This document shows, in pieces, positions 45,186-57,127 of a DNA stretch of 64,000 nucleotides. The DNA is taken from assembly GCA_027563935.2 (NCBI GenBank), contig CM050450.1, positions 8,291,957 through 8,355,956 on the forward strand, read 5' to 3'. The notes under the pieces are model-generated. The model had not been told where the DNA came from. It saw nothing but the letters and a program-made list of their open reading frames with translations, and did no database searches. Made by a program: the position numbers and the translations under genes. Source of the DNA: Costus lasius. Taxonomy: Eukaryota; Streptophyta; Magnoliopsida; Zingiberales; Costaceae. Position 1 is the first letter of the stretch, and each line of letters opens with the position of its first letter.

Positions 45186-46553
45186 ATGTTTCATATGTGC
45201 TAGGAGTTATACAAGTAGGAATCATTTTCTTATTCTTGAAATCATGGCATAGTGTTGAAAGTATATATATGATAAGTAAGATTAGATGTCATGATGTCTT
45301 GTTGTTCCTTCTTATTAATCTTGCTTGTGTATCCATTGTGCTTTTATTTAGTCACTCATTAATGCATATATGTGATGGTGATTGATGTTTCATGAATTCA
45401 ATATTGTGTAGTTGATACTTGATAATACAAATGGATTACCAGTTAAAGTACCTATTGTTGATATAGTAAATGGTCATTGGTGTGAGCTTGTAGGCCTGTG
45501 ATTTATGTCTTGGATAATTGTGTTATGATGCATTTGATACATGCTTATGTGGTATATCTCATGGCGTTTTGTGACATGTGGACTGGTGGGCTTGGCCTTG
45601 TAGGCCAATGGACCATGTGTTCGTACCAAAGGCCTGTTTAAATTACCTGTTTAGGGTCTTATAAGATCGTCTAAGGTTTCCTATGTGTTGGGCACAATAC
45701 TGCTAAGCTACTAGTTGAGAGCAATTGTTTTATCTTATGAGTAGTGAAGAAAATACTCTTAATAAGAGTCCAAACTCATAATAGAGTTATTGTATGGTCA
45801 TTCTTCTTGATTGCACGACATTGAGTTGATTTTGTGTTTTGCATTTCATAGTGAATAGTTATGTTATTATGTATACGGTAATTGTTATAGTTTAGCTTAC
45901 TTTGATGCATATGTATATATTGTGATTCCTATTTAGCCATTTGTGCTAAGAACCTTTGTTTTGCCTCTAGGTAAATAGATTGCTCATGTTGATGGCGGTG
46001 GTAGCTAGATATAGAGACTATCATATTTTATGGATATTATTGTAACAAGTTATAGATCGATAAAATGGACTTTCTGTTATGGTGATTTAAATCGATACCT
46101 GGATTAATATTTCTCAGTTATTATAGTTTTAACATTGTTAAGTTGTATTTTGGATTTGATATCTTTAATTGATCTCGGGTGCCAATCTCTATGGTGGTAT
46201 TTGAAATTATTTGTCTTGGAGTGTTGAAGAAATATTTTGGTTTTATCATATACTCTTAAAATGTCAATAAGTCGTGAAATGGATTTATGGTGGTATCAAT
46301 TTTTTGTTGTTGTTGTTTATGTGATTTTTGTACAGATTGTATGAATGTGATTTTACCGTGGTATGTTTGGTTTTTAAAAGTAAATGAGTTGATATAGTTT
46401 TATTGAGGTCTTATTATGTATGGGTTGTTCTTGATACTTTTATGAGTTATATGAATTGTTGTGAGTTTATGAATCACTGTCCATATATAATGCCACATCC
46501 AGCAGGTGGTTAGCCAATTGTTTTTGGGTTGGAGTCTGTTTCAAGACGTGACA

Positions 46554-47509
46554 AAGAGGGCTCACTATCCTCTCAGACAGCTGCTACAGTCATGACACTG
46601 CTACAACTGCATAGTTGTAATTGCACAACTTGGTCAAACCGAGCCTCAGTGACCTTACCTCAAAGGCATTCATTGTGCAATGGCATTGAACTATCTAAAT
46701 TATGGCACAAAATAACCATAGTCGTATAGATGATCTAGGAGACGGTTTGAACATGAACTCTAAATATGTAATACAGTAAATAGATTATTTTTTTATTGTA
46801 CTTGTGCTGTGTACTTACTATGATTCTTTTTATTTGTTCACATAAGTGATTTTTGGATTAATTATGGATCTTCCGGAATGTCGATCTCTGTTGCCCTTCA
46901 TATGTAATTCTATTACACTAAATTCTTATCATTTGGCTCATAAAGAATTTTATCAACTAGTCTCCAAGATCAAACAATCTATTTTGTATATTTCTGATGA
47001 AAAAAAATTATGTCTCCTTTTTTCATAAATATATGGCTTTTTTTTCATGGTTCACTAAAATCATGTCTCCTTGAGTGAAGTAATAAAATGATTATAATGA
47101 GTTTTAATTGTCACTTAACATTAATATATAGTATTATATGTAGTTTTTTTTCTTCAATATTGATGATCTAGATTTGTCTGTTCATCTTATACAATCTCTT
47201 TGATTTTGTTGTCTCGAGTTCTACCATTTGGGTATCCAGGATCTTCTCCATTGAGCTTTACTTAAATATATTTTGCATTTTTAGTTTCTGAAATAGAAAT
47301 AGTAGTGTTATTAAAAACTTGACCCCAAACCATTTATTTTATACAAATATTATTAAAAACTCATCTAAATTTCATAGTTTCTTACGTAGAATACTTTATT
47401 CGTCTCAAACTGCCATCGTTTCTTAGCATAAAGGTAATAAATTACTGACATATCTTTTGTGAAAAATTACTCAAGACGAACACAACCACTGACAAATCTC
47501 TAAGTTACA
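46554..47509. other. noncoding spacer
   Basis: GAGGGCTCACTATCCTC at 46556 matches 4738, so a retroelement interior may follow the R end. A frame from 46846 to 47028 is open but unrecognised. The rest is AT-rich with no gene. Confidence 0.4.
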
Positions 47510-48110
47510 AGAGTATGGAAGTACAAGAATATAACTCCTAGGCAAAAGATATTCCTTTAGCTTGGAATGTGAAATAGAGTAACCACTAAAACTTTTTTAG
47601 TGCATAGAGAGGTTCTCTCAAATTCTGACCTTCTATGTCCATTATATGGAGACTATAACGAAACAGTTGAATACCTTTTACTTTACTATAGATTTTCTTA
47701 GCAATTATGGAGTAAGGTAGTAAAATGACTTGGACAACAATAGATATGCCCATTGACAATTAGCAAAGTGCTTTACCTTTGGGAACCATTGCTTTCGAGG
47801 AAGATTCAAAAACAAATGTTAAGCTTGCTTTGCTTAATTATGGCATGGATGATTTTGAAAGCAAGAAATAAGAGTGTTTGAGAAGAAGGGAACATATAAG
47901 GAATTCATGTTTCAACTCTCTTTGATCATTTTGAGTGACTTAAAACTACAATATCTTCCTTTACCTATTCAAGTCTAGATCTCCTAAGATTGCCTCGAGC
48001 TCTATTGATGTGGTATAATTAATTTATTCATATTGTGTCCTTGCTACATTTGGGCTATCCTTTTTTTAGTCTCTTAATACAATTCTGATTTATATAAAAA
48101 AACATCGAAC
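47510..48110 (+). pseudogene. LINE 3' remnant (zinc-binding region after reverse transcriptase)
   Basis: The + frame reads TPRQKIFL, then LVHREVLSNSDLLCPLYGDY and NETVEYLLLYY, stop, QLW, matching the zf-RVT region of plant L1 LINEs (CPLCGxxxETVxHLLLxC...W). KARNKSVFEKK-like residues follow. The second Cys (Tyr here), the His of the EHLLL motif (Tyr) and the third Cys (Tyr) are lost, and stops interrupt it. The tail TAGTCTCTTAATACAATTCTG recurs near 55400. Confidence 0.8.
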
Positions 48111-48454
48111 ATTCTATCTACAAAGACATTCTTTTGTTTTTTTTTAAGAAAAGAGAATTTTATTGAAGACTAAATTAGCCTCTATGACTTCATGATCAAC
48201 TGAGATATTTACCTTGCATTTGAGGGATAAATCTAGTTGTAGATATAAATATCTTTCAATGAGCTTCTGATGACACAAATCTTTGTTAAATTTATGACCC
48301 AAGTGGCCACTTCTGGCCCTACCCAAACCCTCATTTTGTTGTGAATGCATGGAATTATACAGATATATAAACCTGAGCAGCTATGAAGCATAGTAATGTA
48401 TTTATATATGGGAGTAAAAGTTTTAGGGAGACCATCTCATAAAAATTTTAAAGA

Positions 48455-48852
48455 ACAGGGAAAATTTTTTTTAGGGAGATTGTTGCTTGGAATCATTGGA
48501 TAGGATCTCCTTAAAATTTGATATGCAAAGGAGCTATGCATATTAGCAAGATGCTAGAATATGAACCATTGGATCACCAACACAACACAAAGGACCCTTT
48601 GGATCAAAATAGGTAAAGATGCTATACAACAACAGTCTCCATAAAATTTGATCTGCTAAGGCACAATGCATGTTCTAAGATACTAGAACTTGAACTGTCA
48701 GATCACCTGAATAACATAGAGGACCCCTTGGATCAAAATAGGTAGGGTGGTGTGCAATAACATTCTACTAACATGCATTGTGCCTTTGTGGATCAGATTT
48801 TAGGGAGACCCGTCCAACAATTCCAAGTAGCAATCTCCCTAAATTTTTTTTC
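48455..48852. repeat. foldback element
   Basis: TTTAGGGAGATTGTTGCTTG, GATCTCCTTAAAATTTGAT and the following GCAAAGGAGC are inverted at 48795-48852 (CAATTCCAAGTAGCAATCTC, AGATTTTAGGGAGACCCG). Arms are about 110 bases. The core also carries a direct repeat (GGACCCTTTGGATCAAAATA / GGACCCCTTGGATCAAAATA). Confidence 0.75.
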
Positions 48853-49315
48853 CCTTTATATGGCCCTAACGGACGAGTAGAATTTCTAAGGAGACAGTCT
48901 CCCTAAAAATTTTAAGAAATGAAATTTGAACTGATGAATCACCTGTGTATTGAAACAGATAGATAATGCACGGTAGCATCTTGCTAACATGCACTGTGTC
49001 TTTACAGATCAGATTTTAGGGAGACCCAACATCACCTGCACAACACAACACATAGGACCTCTTTGATCAAAACTAGGTAGGGTGGTACATGATAGCACCT
49101 TGCTAACATGCACTATGCCTTTGTGGGTTAGATTTTAGGGAGATCCATATCACCTGCACAACACAGAGGACTCCTTAGATCAAAACTAGGTAGAGTCGTG
49201 CATGATAGCATCTTGCTAACATGGATTATACTTTTGCAGATTAGATTTTAACCAGACCCCATCTAACGGTTCCGGACAGTGGTTTCCTTAGAAATTTTTT
49301 CCCCGTTGTAGCTGC
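48853..49315. repeat. tandem partial copies of the foldback arms
   Basis: The phrase TAGCATCTTGCTAACATGCA with TTAGATTTTAGGGAGA recurs at about 48975, 49095 and 49205, about 110-120 bases apart, with changes. Another relict with CGCAGCTTGGAATTGCCATT is at 49650-49735. Confidence 0.7.
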
Positions 49316-50315
49316 AAGCAGTATTAGTTGCAAGAAACAAAGAGAGCAGCAAGGAGACAAGCTAACTGTTCATTCCCTAAATTATTTTTATCGGCGCTGC
49401 TGTTGCATACTATGGTCTGATCCACTCTCGTACAATACTGCATGCACTGAAGCAACCCCTCCCAGTTTTATTCTTTGATATGCTTTTGTTCCCATTTGTT
49501 GGCAAGTGCACATGTGACTGTACTTCCATTAGCTCCAAACTCATGTGACATTTGTTGTACCTCCAAAGAATCGTAGAGCAATCTATTTATATTTGTCAGA
49601 TGAATTCACACGAATTATACCCCTAGAATATGAGAAAAAAAATTTAGAAAGACCGCAGCTTGGAATTGCCATTTGGATGGAGTTTTCTTAAAATTTGACC
49701 CGCAAAGGTAGGGTGCATATTAATGCTATTATGTAATACCCTATTTGTTTTGATCCAAAGGGTTTTTTGTATTGTGTCGGTGATCTGATAATTCAAGTTC
49801 TATTTTTTAAAATTTTTAAGGTGGGCGGTTTATCTTTGAAAATTCTACTAGAAGATGAAAAATAGCACATTCTATATCGGTGTGATCCAGCAAGCATAAT
49901 GTTCAGTATCTTCAGGAAATGAAGGAAAAAAAGGGGTTGACAATGATGAGTGATAATGCTTTGCTTTTTGAGGATACAGATACGCTGGTAGCTCCAGTAT
50001 ACTTGGAGATGGCGGGGACTTGAATCTAACATAAAAGTAAGACAAAAGGCAGTCTTTTAACATTCACGAGAGATTGTGTCAAAAGCAGATAAGGACAAAT
50101 GCTTCACATTGCAGTGCCAGCTGATGTGCTCTACCTAGCTTTCTTTTCTCTTCTTCTGAAGTGACAAAGGATGGGCCAAAATCAGGCTCCACAGAATTAA
50201 TCGCATTTTTTTTCTTTTTTTATAGATTTATAATGTTAAATATCTACTGTAGGTTACAGTGGCAGAAAGGAACTGTGGAGGCAATACATGGCTAGAAGAT
50301 AAACAAACATACTTC
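49316..50315. other. noncoding spacer
   Basis: No recognised family on either strand. Contains the foldback relict at 49650-49735 and otherwise unique sequence. Confidence 0.4.
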
Positions 50316-50597
50316 AGCTGAAAGGTATGTGCAGAAATATCAGTAATGTTCAGACTGAAAAATCTTTTGAAAAATGGAGAAAAAAAGATTCAAAAATTTT
50401 GAGCATGGTTGAGCTGAAAGGTATGTGTAGAAATATCAGTAATGTTCAGTCTGAAAAATCGGGATAAAAGCTTCAAAAGTTTGAGCATACTTGAGCTGAA
50501 AGGTATATGCAGAAATATCTGTAAAGTTCAGTAATGTTCAGACTGAAAAATCTTTTGATAAATCGAGAAAAAAAGATTCAAAATTTTGAGCAAGCTA
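50316..50597 (+). repeat. three-copy tandem repeat of about 90 bp
   Basis: Units begin GAGCTGAAAGGTATGTG-like at 50316, 50408 and 50490 and share AGAAATATCAGTAATGTTCAG, CTGAAAAATC and GATTCAAAAATTTTGAGCA. The third unit has a small internal duplication (GTAAAGTTCAGTAATGTTCA). Confidence 0.85.
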
Positions 50598-51670
50598 AGA
50601 AGTGACTCTTCTGAGCGAGGGGAGACATGTGAACGTAGGTGTATGTAAAAGGAAATGCTGCATGGTACGTACGTGATATGTATGCATGCGGTCAGAGGGG
50701 GGCAGCGGCACAGGGGCAACAGGAGGGCATGCAATTGGAAGCGCTTAGATACGGACACAGCTACGCCCCAAATCCAACCTCAGATTACACGTAAACCCGT
50801 TTCGATCAAGAAGCCATCGCTCAGTGCTCACGCGCTACCACCATTTGTCAGTCCTGTAAAGCTGGAGCTCATACCAATGCTCACGGGATCATGGCAGCCA
50901 GCTTATCCTCCTCATGTGACCGCTTCTCTCACCTTTTTTTTAAAAAAATGTATACATATATATATTAATGAATAGTTCTTTGCTAATTATTGGATGTAAA
51001 TTAAGTGATAAGAACTTTTGCATATATAAGAACAGTATGGAGTTGAATAATCAGGCAAAGGTAATATAATGTCTTATACATATTGAAGAAAAGATGTGAC
51101 TGAAGTTTTGATTCATCAGTAATTACTTTCAGGAAAGAAAAAAACAGCACAAAGTCTTCCTCTTCTGATTTCATAAGAAGTAAAGGATGGAAGGCTAATT
51201 ATGTCAACGCACAATTGATCTATTCTGGCGAAATAGAGAATAAAGGAGAGTTGTGGGCGAATCGAGTGAATCAGAGGTGACAGCAAGTGAGAATGTTTGA
51301 GTTTCTCCCTGGTGTTGCTGAAGTTTCTTTTAATTTGCTGCCTGTGGCAGCCGACATTCTCGGCAAGGAATTAGCATACACTACCTGCTCCAGCATTGTG
51401 GGAAGATTTCATGTTCTTCGTGATTTTATAAATGAATTTCACATTTATGAAAAAGTTAAAAGCATCTCCTTCTTGTATGCTTACAGTGATACGAATTTTG
51501 AGAAGGGCAAAGGAAACCCTTCTGAAAGGGTATTCTTGGGTACCTCTGTAGCAGCTCAAAAGTGGATAAGCAAGCGCATCAAGTTTCCGACCGTATCTAA
51601 TTGGGGAAGATTATGGAGAAATCGAAATCTTTGAGCAGCTAACTAGATTTGCTCTGGCGGCTGCCGGCTG
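50598..51670. other. spacer with an unrecognised open frame (51293-51634)
   Basis: From ATG 51293 a frame runs 113 codons (MFEFLPGVAEVSFN to LWRNRNL). It has no domain I recognise, and no promoter or splice context was seen, so it may be an exon relict or chance. The rest is noncoding. Confidence 0.3.
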
Positions 51671-51678
51671 ACCCCTAA

Positions 51679-52183
51679 ACAGGGTGAGCATTTGGTTTCT
51701 TTTTTTAATTTTTATCAATTATTAAAAATTTTAATAAATTCAGTTTGGTAAAAAAATATTCGATTTCGATTTTGGTAATAAATTTTATGAAATTCAATTT
51801 TCGGTTTCGGTTTCATTTTTATAGTTTCGGTTCGGTAAAAAATAGAATTTACTGATATATATATACTACAATATATATTATATATTATATATTAAAAAAA
51901 TAATATATTATATTATTTCTTAATCTTATATGATATAACTAGTTACTAAAAGTCTAAAAACTATTACCCCATACTTAATAACTTAATTATCTATCATCTA
52001 ATTAATTAAATTCTTAATAATTTAACTTTTTGGTAATTTACCGAATTTACCAAAAAAAATTTCGGTATAATTTCGATTTGTAGAAAATTCAGTTTGGTTT
52101 CGATTTTTAATATTTCGATAAAAAGAATTTGATAAATAAAATTCGATAAATTCAGTTTCGGTTTTTACCGAATGCTCACCCTT
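51679..52183. mobile_element. hAT-like MITE
   Basis: Ends ACAGGGTGAGCATTTGG and CCGAATGCTCACCCTT are inverted. Flanks ACCCCTAA at 51671-51678 and 52184-52191 are a perfect 8-bp target duplication. The subterminal parts hold TTCGGTTTCGGTTT runs, repeated inverted at the right. No frame. Confidence 0.9.
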
Positions 52184-52191
52184 ACCCCTAA

Positions 52192-53416
52192 TGCCACTTA
52201 AAATCCTAAATGCTGTCATATTTGGCATACTCAACCTAAATCATTGGGTTCGGATACTGATTAACTAAACTGATCAAGTTCAAGTGTATAAGCACGGAAC
52301 TTGATACCTAATTTATAAAATAAAATAAATATATTTTTCATTTTTAAATTATATAAAATTACAATATAATAATAATTATTAAATATATTTATTTTAATAA
52401 TAATTTATAAAATTATATTTTATAGAATAATAATATAAAATTGAAAAATAAAATAAATAATATTTTCTAATTAGGTATCACATATACTCATTTTAAATAT
52501 ATGGCTCAGGATTTGGTTATGGACTAAGGTACTCGACTCGGGTTCAGCTATGAGGTAATAAGGTGTATCCGTTGCTATCTGAATTGAGTAAATGATAATG
52601 CATTTATAGATGTATAAGTTATTTCAAAATCTAAGATATTTTCTTATTGTTATCCAAATGTTTTTAATCTTAGTTAATTTAGTAGGTTTATCTTAGTCAT
52701 ATTACATGAGATTTGAGGTGTTCATGTGCATAAGAAAATTAAAAATAAAAAATTATAAGATATTTAAACCTCATAAGGTATATTTAAAAGTATGCAAAAC
52801 GTTTTCAAAATGAGCATGTATATATATATAAAGGGTTTCGAAAATTGAAAAGAAATCTTACCTTTGGTAAGGCATTTCTATTACCATATTAGTTGTTTCG
52901 AAGTTTATTTTTTATTCTACAAGTTCTATTCATTCTTAAGCATTTTTTACATACATATAATATTTATTTTGGTGATAGTTAAAATGCTTTCACTATTATA
53001 TATCATTTATGTATCGTATGATTCATTTTCTATGATATAAATCAAATTTATATGTTTTTTTCATATATGTAGTTTATCTATTCTTCCATATTCATACTAC
53101 TCGGTATGAAAAATACTTCAGAGCTTGTAATATTCAAAATTGAACTTTTATGTTATAAAGCCCAAATTGATAGTAGTAAATTCACAAAACTTTATATACT
53201 ATATCATCACTACTATTATTTTGCATGTGAGACTACACTGGGGTATCACATATAGTAATTATAAAATATTAATAAAAGTGTCTTCTTAAGTTTGAATAAT
53301 CTATTTAGGAAGGCTGACTTTAAATCTAGTTAATAAAACATCAATCAATTTTCACTACTATAACAATTGATACTTTTATAGTATATGTTATGCCACTAGG
53401 GCAGATATCTCATTGT
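52192..53416. other. noncoding spacer with a decayed hAT relict
   Basis: 52235-52580 resembles the 4026 hAT family (TTGGGTTCGGATACTGAT ... ACTCGGGTTCAGCTATG) around an AT-only core, without clear ends. The rest is AT-rich and unrecognised. Confidence 0.45.
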
Positions 53417-53935
53417 CTTTAATTTTAGGCACTTATGACATCCTTTAGCTACAAGTTTGACTTTGTGTTTTTGTATGTAATTGGGATTAAACTTAGTCTT
53501 ATATATCCATTAACTCTAAAGACTTATTTTTCTCTTAGCTTTTTCACCAAGTCTGATATGTCATTTTTGTCAATTATCTTGTTTTTATCATTTGCGGCTT
53601 ATTATGTGTTGGTTATTATCGTCTTATCTTGTGGACACATACATTTTTTTTCTACCATTTCTTCTAGTTCTATGATATATTTTCATCCAATTCCACATCT
53701 TTCCTAATTATGAGCTTCTTTGTATTTATATTATAAACTTAGTAACCCTTTGACTTGCAATTGTAACCCAAAAATATTTCTTATTCTATTTTTTTTCATC
53801 TAGCGTGTGTCTTTATTGCTTTGGAATATAAATAGAGTAAATGCATCGAAAAACTTTAAGATGTTTCATTTAAGGTTTTCTTCCACTCTAAACCTCCATA
53901 AGAGTCTTATCATGAAGTAATCTAGTTGGGAAAAA
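53417..53935 (-). pseudogene. Ty1/copia polyprotein remnant (integrase end and reverse transcriptase start)
   Basis: On the minus strand from about 53890 to 53700 the reading is HLKVFRC, IPKQ, RHTLDEK, then pieces like YFWVTIASQ and KMWNWMK, matching the copia segment HLKVFGC...IPKxxRxKLDxKxxxxxFxGY...DVEFDE. From about 53511 to 53424 WIYKTKFNP, QKHKVKLVAKG match the reverse-transcriptase start (WVYKxKxxxxGxxxxxKARLVAKG). Stops and frameshifts are frequent, so it is dead. No LTRs were found around it. Confidence 0.88.
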
Positions 53936-53957
53936 GTTGAGTAAATAGATTACTACG

Positions 53958-55077
53958 TGTCACGCCCCAACGAACCGTTGTCCGACGAATCTAGGACTGT
54001 GTGCCAAATCCCTAATTTTGTCCCCAAATCAGAATCTAACCCTAATTTTGACCAAGGTCAAAATCAAATCGGATTTGAAAATCGCCGCCAAAGTTAAATT
54101 CCTCCACAGACTTCAGGATTGCGTCAACCGCCAAAACTGAATTCGCCGCTCGAATTTGATTTCCAAAACCGACTCCGCGAAATCGAACTCTGATTTTGTC
54201 CCAGTCAAAATCATCGTTGCTGCTGCCTCGGTTCGAATGCCTCAGCGTGTTCGAACGTCGTCCTCCTCCTCGCCGAGCGCCGCCTGCGCTCGTGAGCTCA
54301 CCGGAGAAGAGAGCCATCGGATGGTTGTGTCGGCAGGGTGAAGACTCTTCTCCGCCCTCAGCCTTGTTGCCGAACTAGCAGTAGCCGCCTACTGCCGAAG
54401 CTCGTCATCGCCACGGAAACAACAGAGATGATTGCAGAAACAGGGGAAGGAGATGGGGAAAGAACTCTTGTTTTATTTCCTCTCCTAGAACAAGGTAAAA
54501 CCCCTCTAATCATGCCGACGACCCCTGTCGCCGACGGCCCTCTTCCCTCCCTCGCCGACAACTCCTCAATCGCAGGTTACAATCTCTCTCTCTCTCTCTC
54601 GCACAAGAGCCCCTCGTCGGCGTCTCCCAGACGCCAGAAATTGCTACCGCTCTACGCTCCCTCAAGCTTGCCGCTGGTAGTCGATGATGATCCCCTTCGA
54701 CGTTCGCCCCTTTTAACGAGGATACGAACGTTCGCCGCTTCCGTCTTCCTCGCTCCTCGACCGTGTCTTCAGCCCTATTTTGGGAAGTCTGTAGCCGCCG
54801 AAATCCTGCCTTGCGTGCCCGAGGAAATCGCGCCCGTCTGCCGCCTGAAATCTTCGCCGCACCGCAACCGTCGCTCGCTGTCGTCTGCGTCCGAAGATCG
54901 CGGGGAAGAAGACTTTGACGAGCTCAGCAATTTCGGGTCAACATTAGAACCAATCCCCGTTGACTGAGGAATTTGTGGGAATAAAATCAGGCTTTGCGTT
55001 CTCCTTCGCGGCGCGGGCTTGGGCCACCTCCCAGCCCACTTGCCTTTGGTCTGGCCCGATGGTCCACGGGCCTGCCA
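53958..55077 (-). mobile_element. solo LTR, same family as 38455 and 40092
   Basis: Starts TGTCACGCCCC and ends GGGCCTGCCA (a TGACA end with one change). Flanks CTACG (53953-53957) and CTAGG (55078-55082) are a 5-bp target duplication with one change. The body shares CCCTAATTTTG and GC-rich CTCGCCGG-type sequence, and has a (CT)n run near 54582. The long frame 54338-54967 is not a recognised protein. Confidence 0.8.
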
Positions 55078-55082
55078 CTAGG

Positions 55083-55663
55083 TCTAAAATATATTTAGAA
55101 GTCTTTTCTTTTTAATATTGAATGTGATGATGCTTTTCAAAATATCTTGGGGAATTTTTTTTTTATATACATAAATTAAATAATGAAGGTGAGAATTGAT
55201 CCTATGACCCCAAGATATTAATATTTATTTTTTGATTAAAAGTTTGTGAGTCTTTTCTAATTAGTTGTGACTAGTGAAAAATAAGTGAAGAATACATTCC
55301 TTTACCTACTCTTCCTAAGATTGCCTCAAGCTCTAATATTGTGGCATAATTAAGCTACTAGTATATCTTTGCTATTTTTTGGCCATTTTCTTTATGACCT
55401 CTTAATATAATTTTGACTTATCCAAAAATAAAGTGAAGAATAAGTTTTTATTTCTTTCTTTCACAATATTTACTAGGTGATATTTCTATTTTGGATGCCA
55501 CATGGAGAGTAGTTTTACATGCAATTTATACTAATTTGCCAATGTGCCTATTAATCCTTGTTTATGAGCTTCAAGAGCATTTATCAACTGAATTATTGAT
55601 AGAGTTGATAGACTCTTTTAATAAGCTCAATAGTAATAACTACTAGATGATATCTTTCTCTAA
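55083..55663. other. spacer with a LINE tail fragment
   Basis: 55290-55425 (CCTAAGATTGCCTCAAGCTC, TGGCATAATTAA, CCTCTTAATATAATTTTGAC) matches the 3' tail of the LINE remnant at 47960-48100. No other feature. Confidence 0.6.
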
Positions 55664-56033
55664 GGGCCTATTTGGCCCCATTTTAAGTTATTTTTAAGTA
55701 GTTTTTAAGCAGAAAATAAATAGAAAACTGTTTGGTAATGTAAAATAGAAGCAGAAAAAAGTAGTAGAAAAGTAAAAGTTAGGAAAGCTACAATTTGATG
55801 CTTTTGCTGTTTCTACTTCTTCAAAAAAGTAATTCACATGATTTTATTTAAAATTTTAAATATTATTATTTTAAATAATTTAATAAAATATTTATTTATT
55901 ATTTTAAATTTTGACAGTAGTTAAAAAGTTATTAACCAAATATTTTATAAATTTTAAAAGTACAACACAATACAATACATCATAATTTATTAGCACAGTT
56001 ATAAAGCTATTAACAATAAAATCAAATAAGCCC
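55664..56033. mobile_element. Tourist-like MITE
   Basis: GGGCCTATTTGGCCCCA at the left and AAATCAAATAAGCCC at the right are imperfect inverted repeats, flanked by TAA at 55661-55663 and 56034-56036. Relative of 32665-33076 in opposite orientation of the AT core. Confidence 0.88.
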
Positions 56034-56036
56034 TAA

Positions 56037-57122
56037 AAGTAATAAGAATATTTTTCACTGCTCTTTAATTGGATAAGTATTCCCTTAAAATTCTTCATTC
56101 TCAAACGTTCAAAATCTCTCTTGTTATTATAGCACTGTAAAATATATCTCATGCTTTCTTAGAACTTTTGAATCTTGATATTAAGATGATATCTCCTATA
56201 GCTTGTTAACATTGGAGTTAACAAATCATTAAATAGTTCGAAATGAGGTTATATAATTAGAGAAGTTCTTACAATACTAGTCAAAAAATGATAGCTTGAG
56301 TGATTCAAAAGAAAGAAAGACTTTAGCGTATGGGTTATGAAGAAGAAAGCCTATTTATTATTCCTTTAACTTTTGCCATATTTATTTTACAAATAATCTC
56401 AACATATCTATTTATAGGTTTTCATAAAACTAAAGTAGTATTTCTAAAGATATGTCCATCTTTTCTCAAATCTAAATTTCTAGAAATTAGTCTAAGTAAG
56501 TGGCAACATCTTGGATTTAGAGGATTTTAGAAAGTTTTCTTTTCCTTTTTCAACTTGAAAACTACAAAAGAAGAGAGAGTTATGTATGTAAAAAAAAACA
56601 TTAATTAAACTTATGCTCCTTAACTTGATCCGTAAAGATGCAGGCTTTGCTTTATCTATTTTGATCCAAGGGATCTTCTGTGTTACGCAATTGATTCGTA
56701 TACTCGTGTTTTTATTTTAAATTTGAATCTAATCCGATCCGATTGCAACATTTGCTATGCTATAACCCGATCTAAACCTGAGTCGAATATTTAAATAGGT
56801 ACATGCAGATACCCAATTAAATAAAAAAATATTTATTATTTTATTTTATAAAATATATTTTAAAAAATTAATATATTTATATAATAATTATTTATTATTA
56901 ATTATTATTTATTATTAATTATTATTTATATATTTATATATTTATATATTTATAATAGTAATAAATATTTATATAATAATTATATTATTATTATTTATAT
57001 TTTAATAATGAAAAAATATATTTATATTTTTTATGTAAATCAAGAGTGTACCCATATTCTTAAATTTGGATTCATTGTAAATAGGTCGGATACCGAACCG
57101 ATGGGTGAAATTGTCACCCTTA
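56037..57122. other. spacer with a decayed hAT copy
   Basis: 56720-57122 has the order of the 4026 hAT family (CTATAACCCGATCTAAACCT, AT-only core, GGTCGGATACCGAACCG, TGTCACCCTTAC). The frame 56330-56530 is open but unrecognised. CTTTATCTATTTTGATCCAA at 56650 is a short relict of the 48.5-kb foldback family. Confidence 0.5.
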
Positions 57123-57127
57123 CTTTA

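Larger units (their letters stand above)
39796..46553 (+). repeat. dispersed repeat R, copy 2, interrupted by later insertions
   Basis: 39796-40091 and 43439-46420 match 5195-5475 and 5476-8400 of copy 1 in order. Insertions are the LTR retrotransposon (40092-43433) and, inside a GC-rich insert, an hAT element (44460-44841). The right end (GGAGTCTGTTTCAAGACGTGACA, ending 46553) is inverse to 14174 (TGTCACGATCC), so R probably is an old LTR. 43.44-43.78 kb is GC-rich; 43.83-44.15 kb holds TATATG-type runs. Confidence 0.7.

Noticed and set aside
51293..51634. A 113-residue protein gene
   Set aside because: No recognised domain, no similarity, no transcript signals. Recorded only as an open frame.
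54338..54967. A 209-codon frame in the 54-kb solo LTR as a gene
   Set aside because: It lies wholly inside an LTR defined by terminal sequence and target duplication, and matches no protein family I know.
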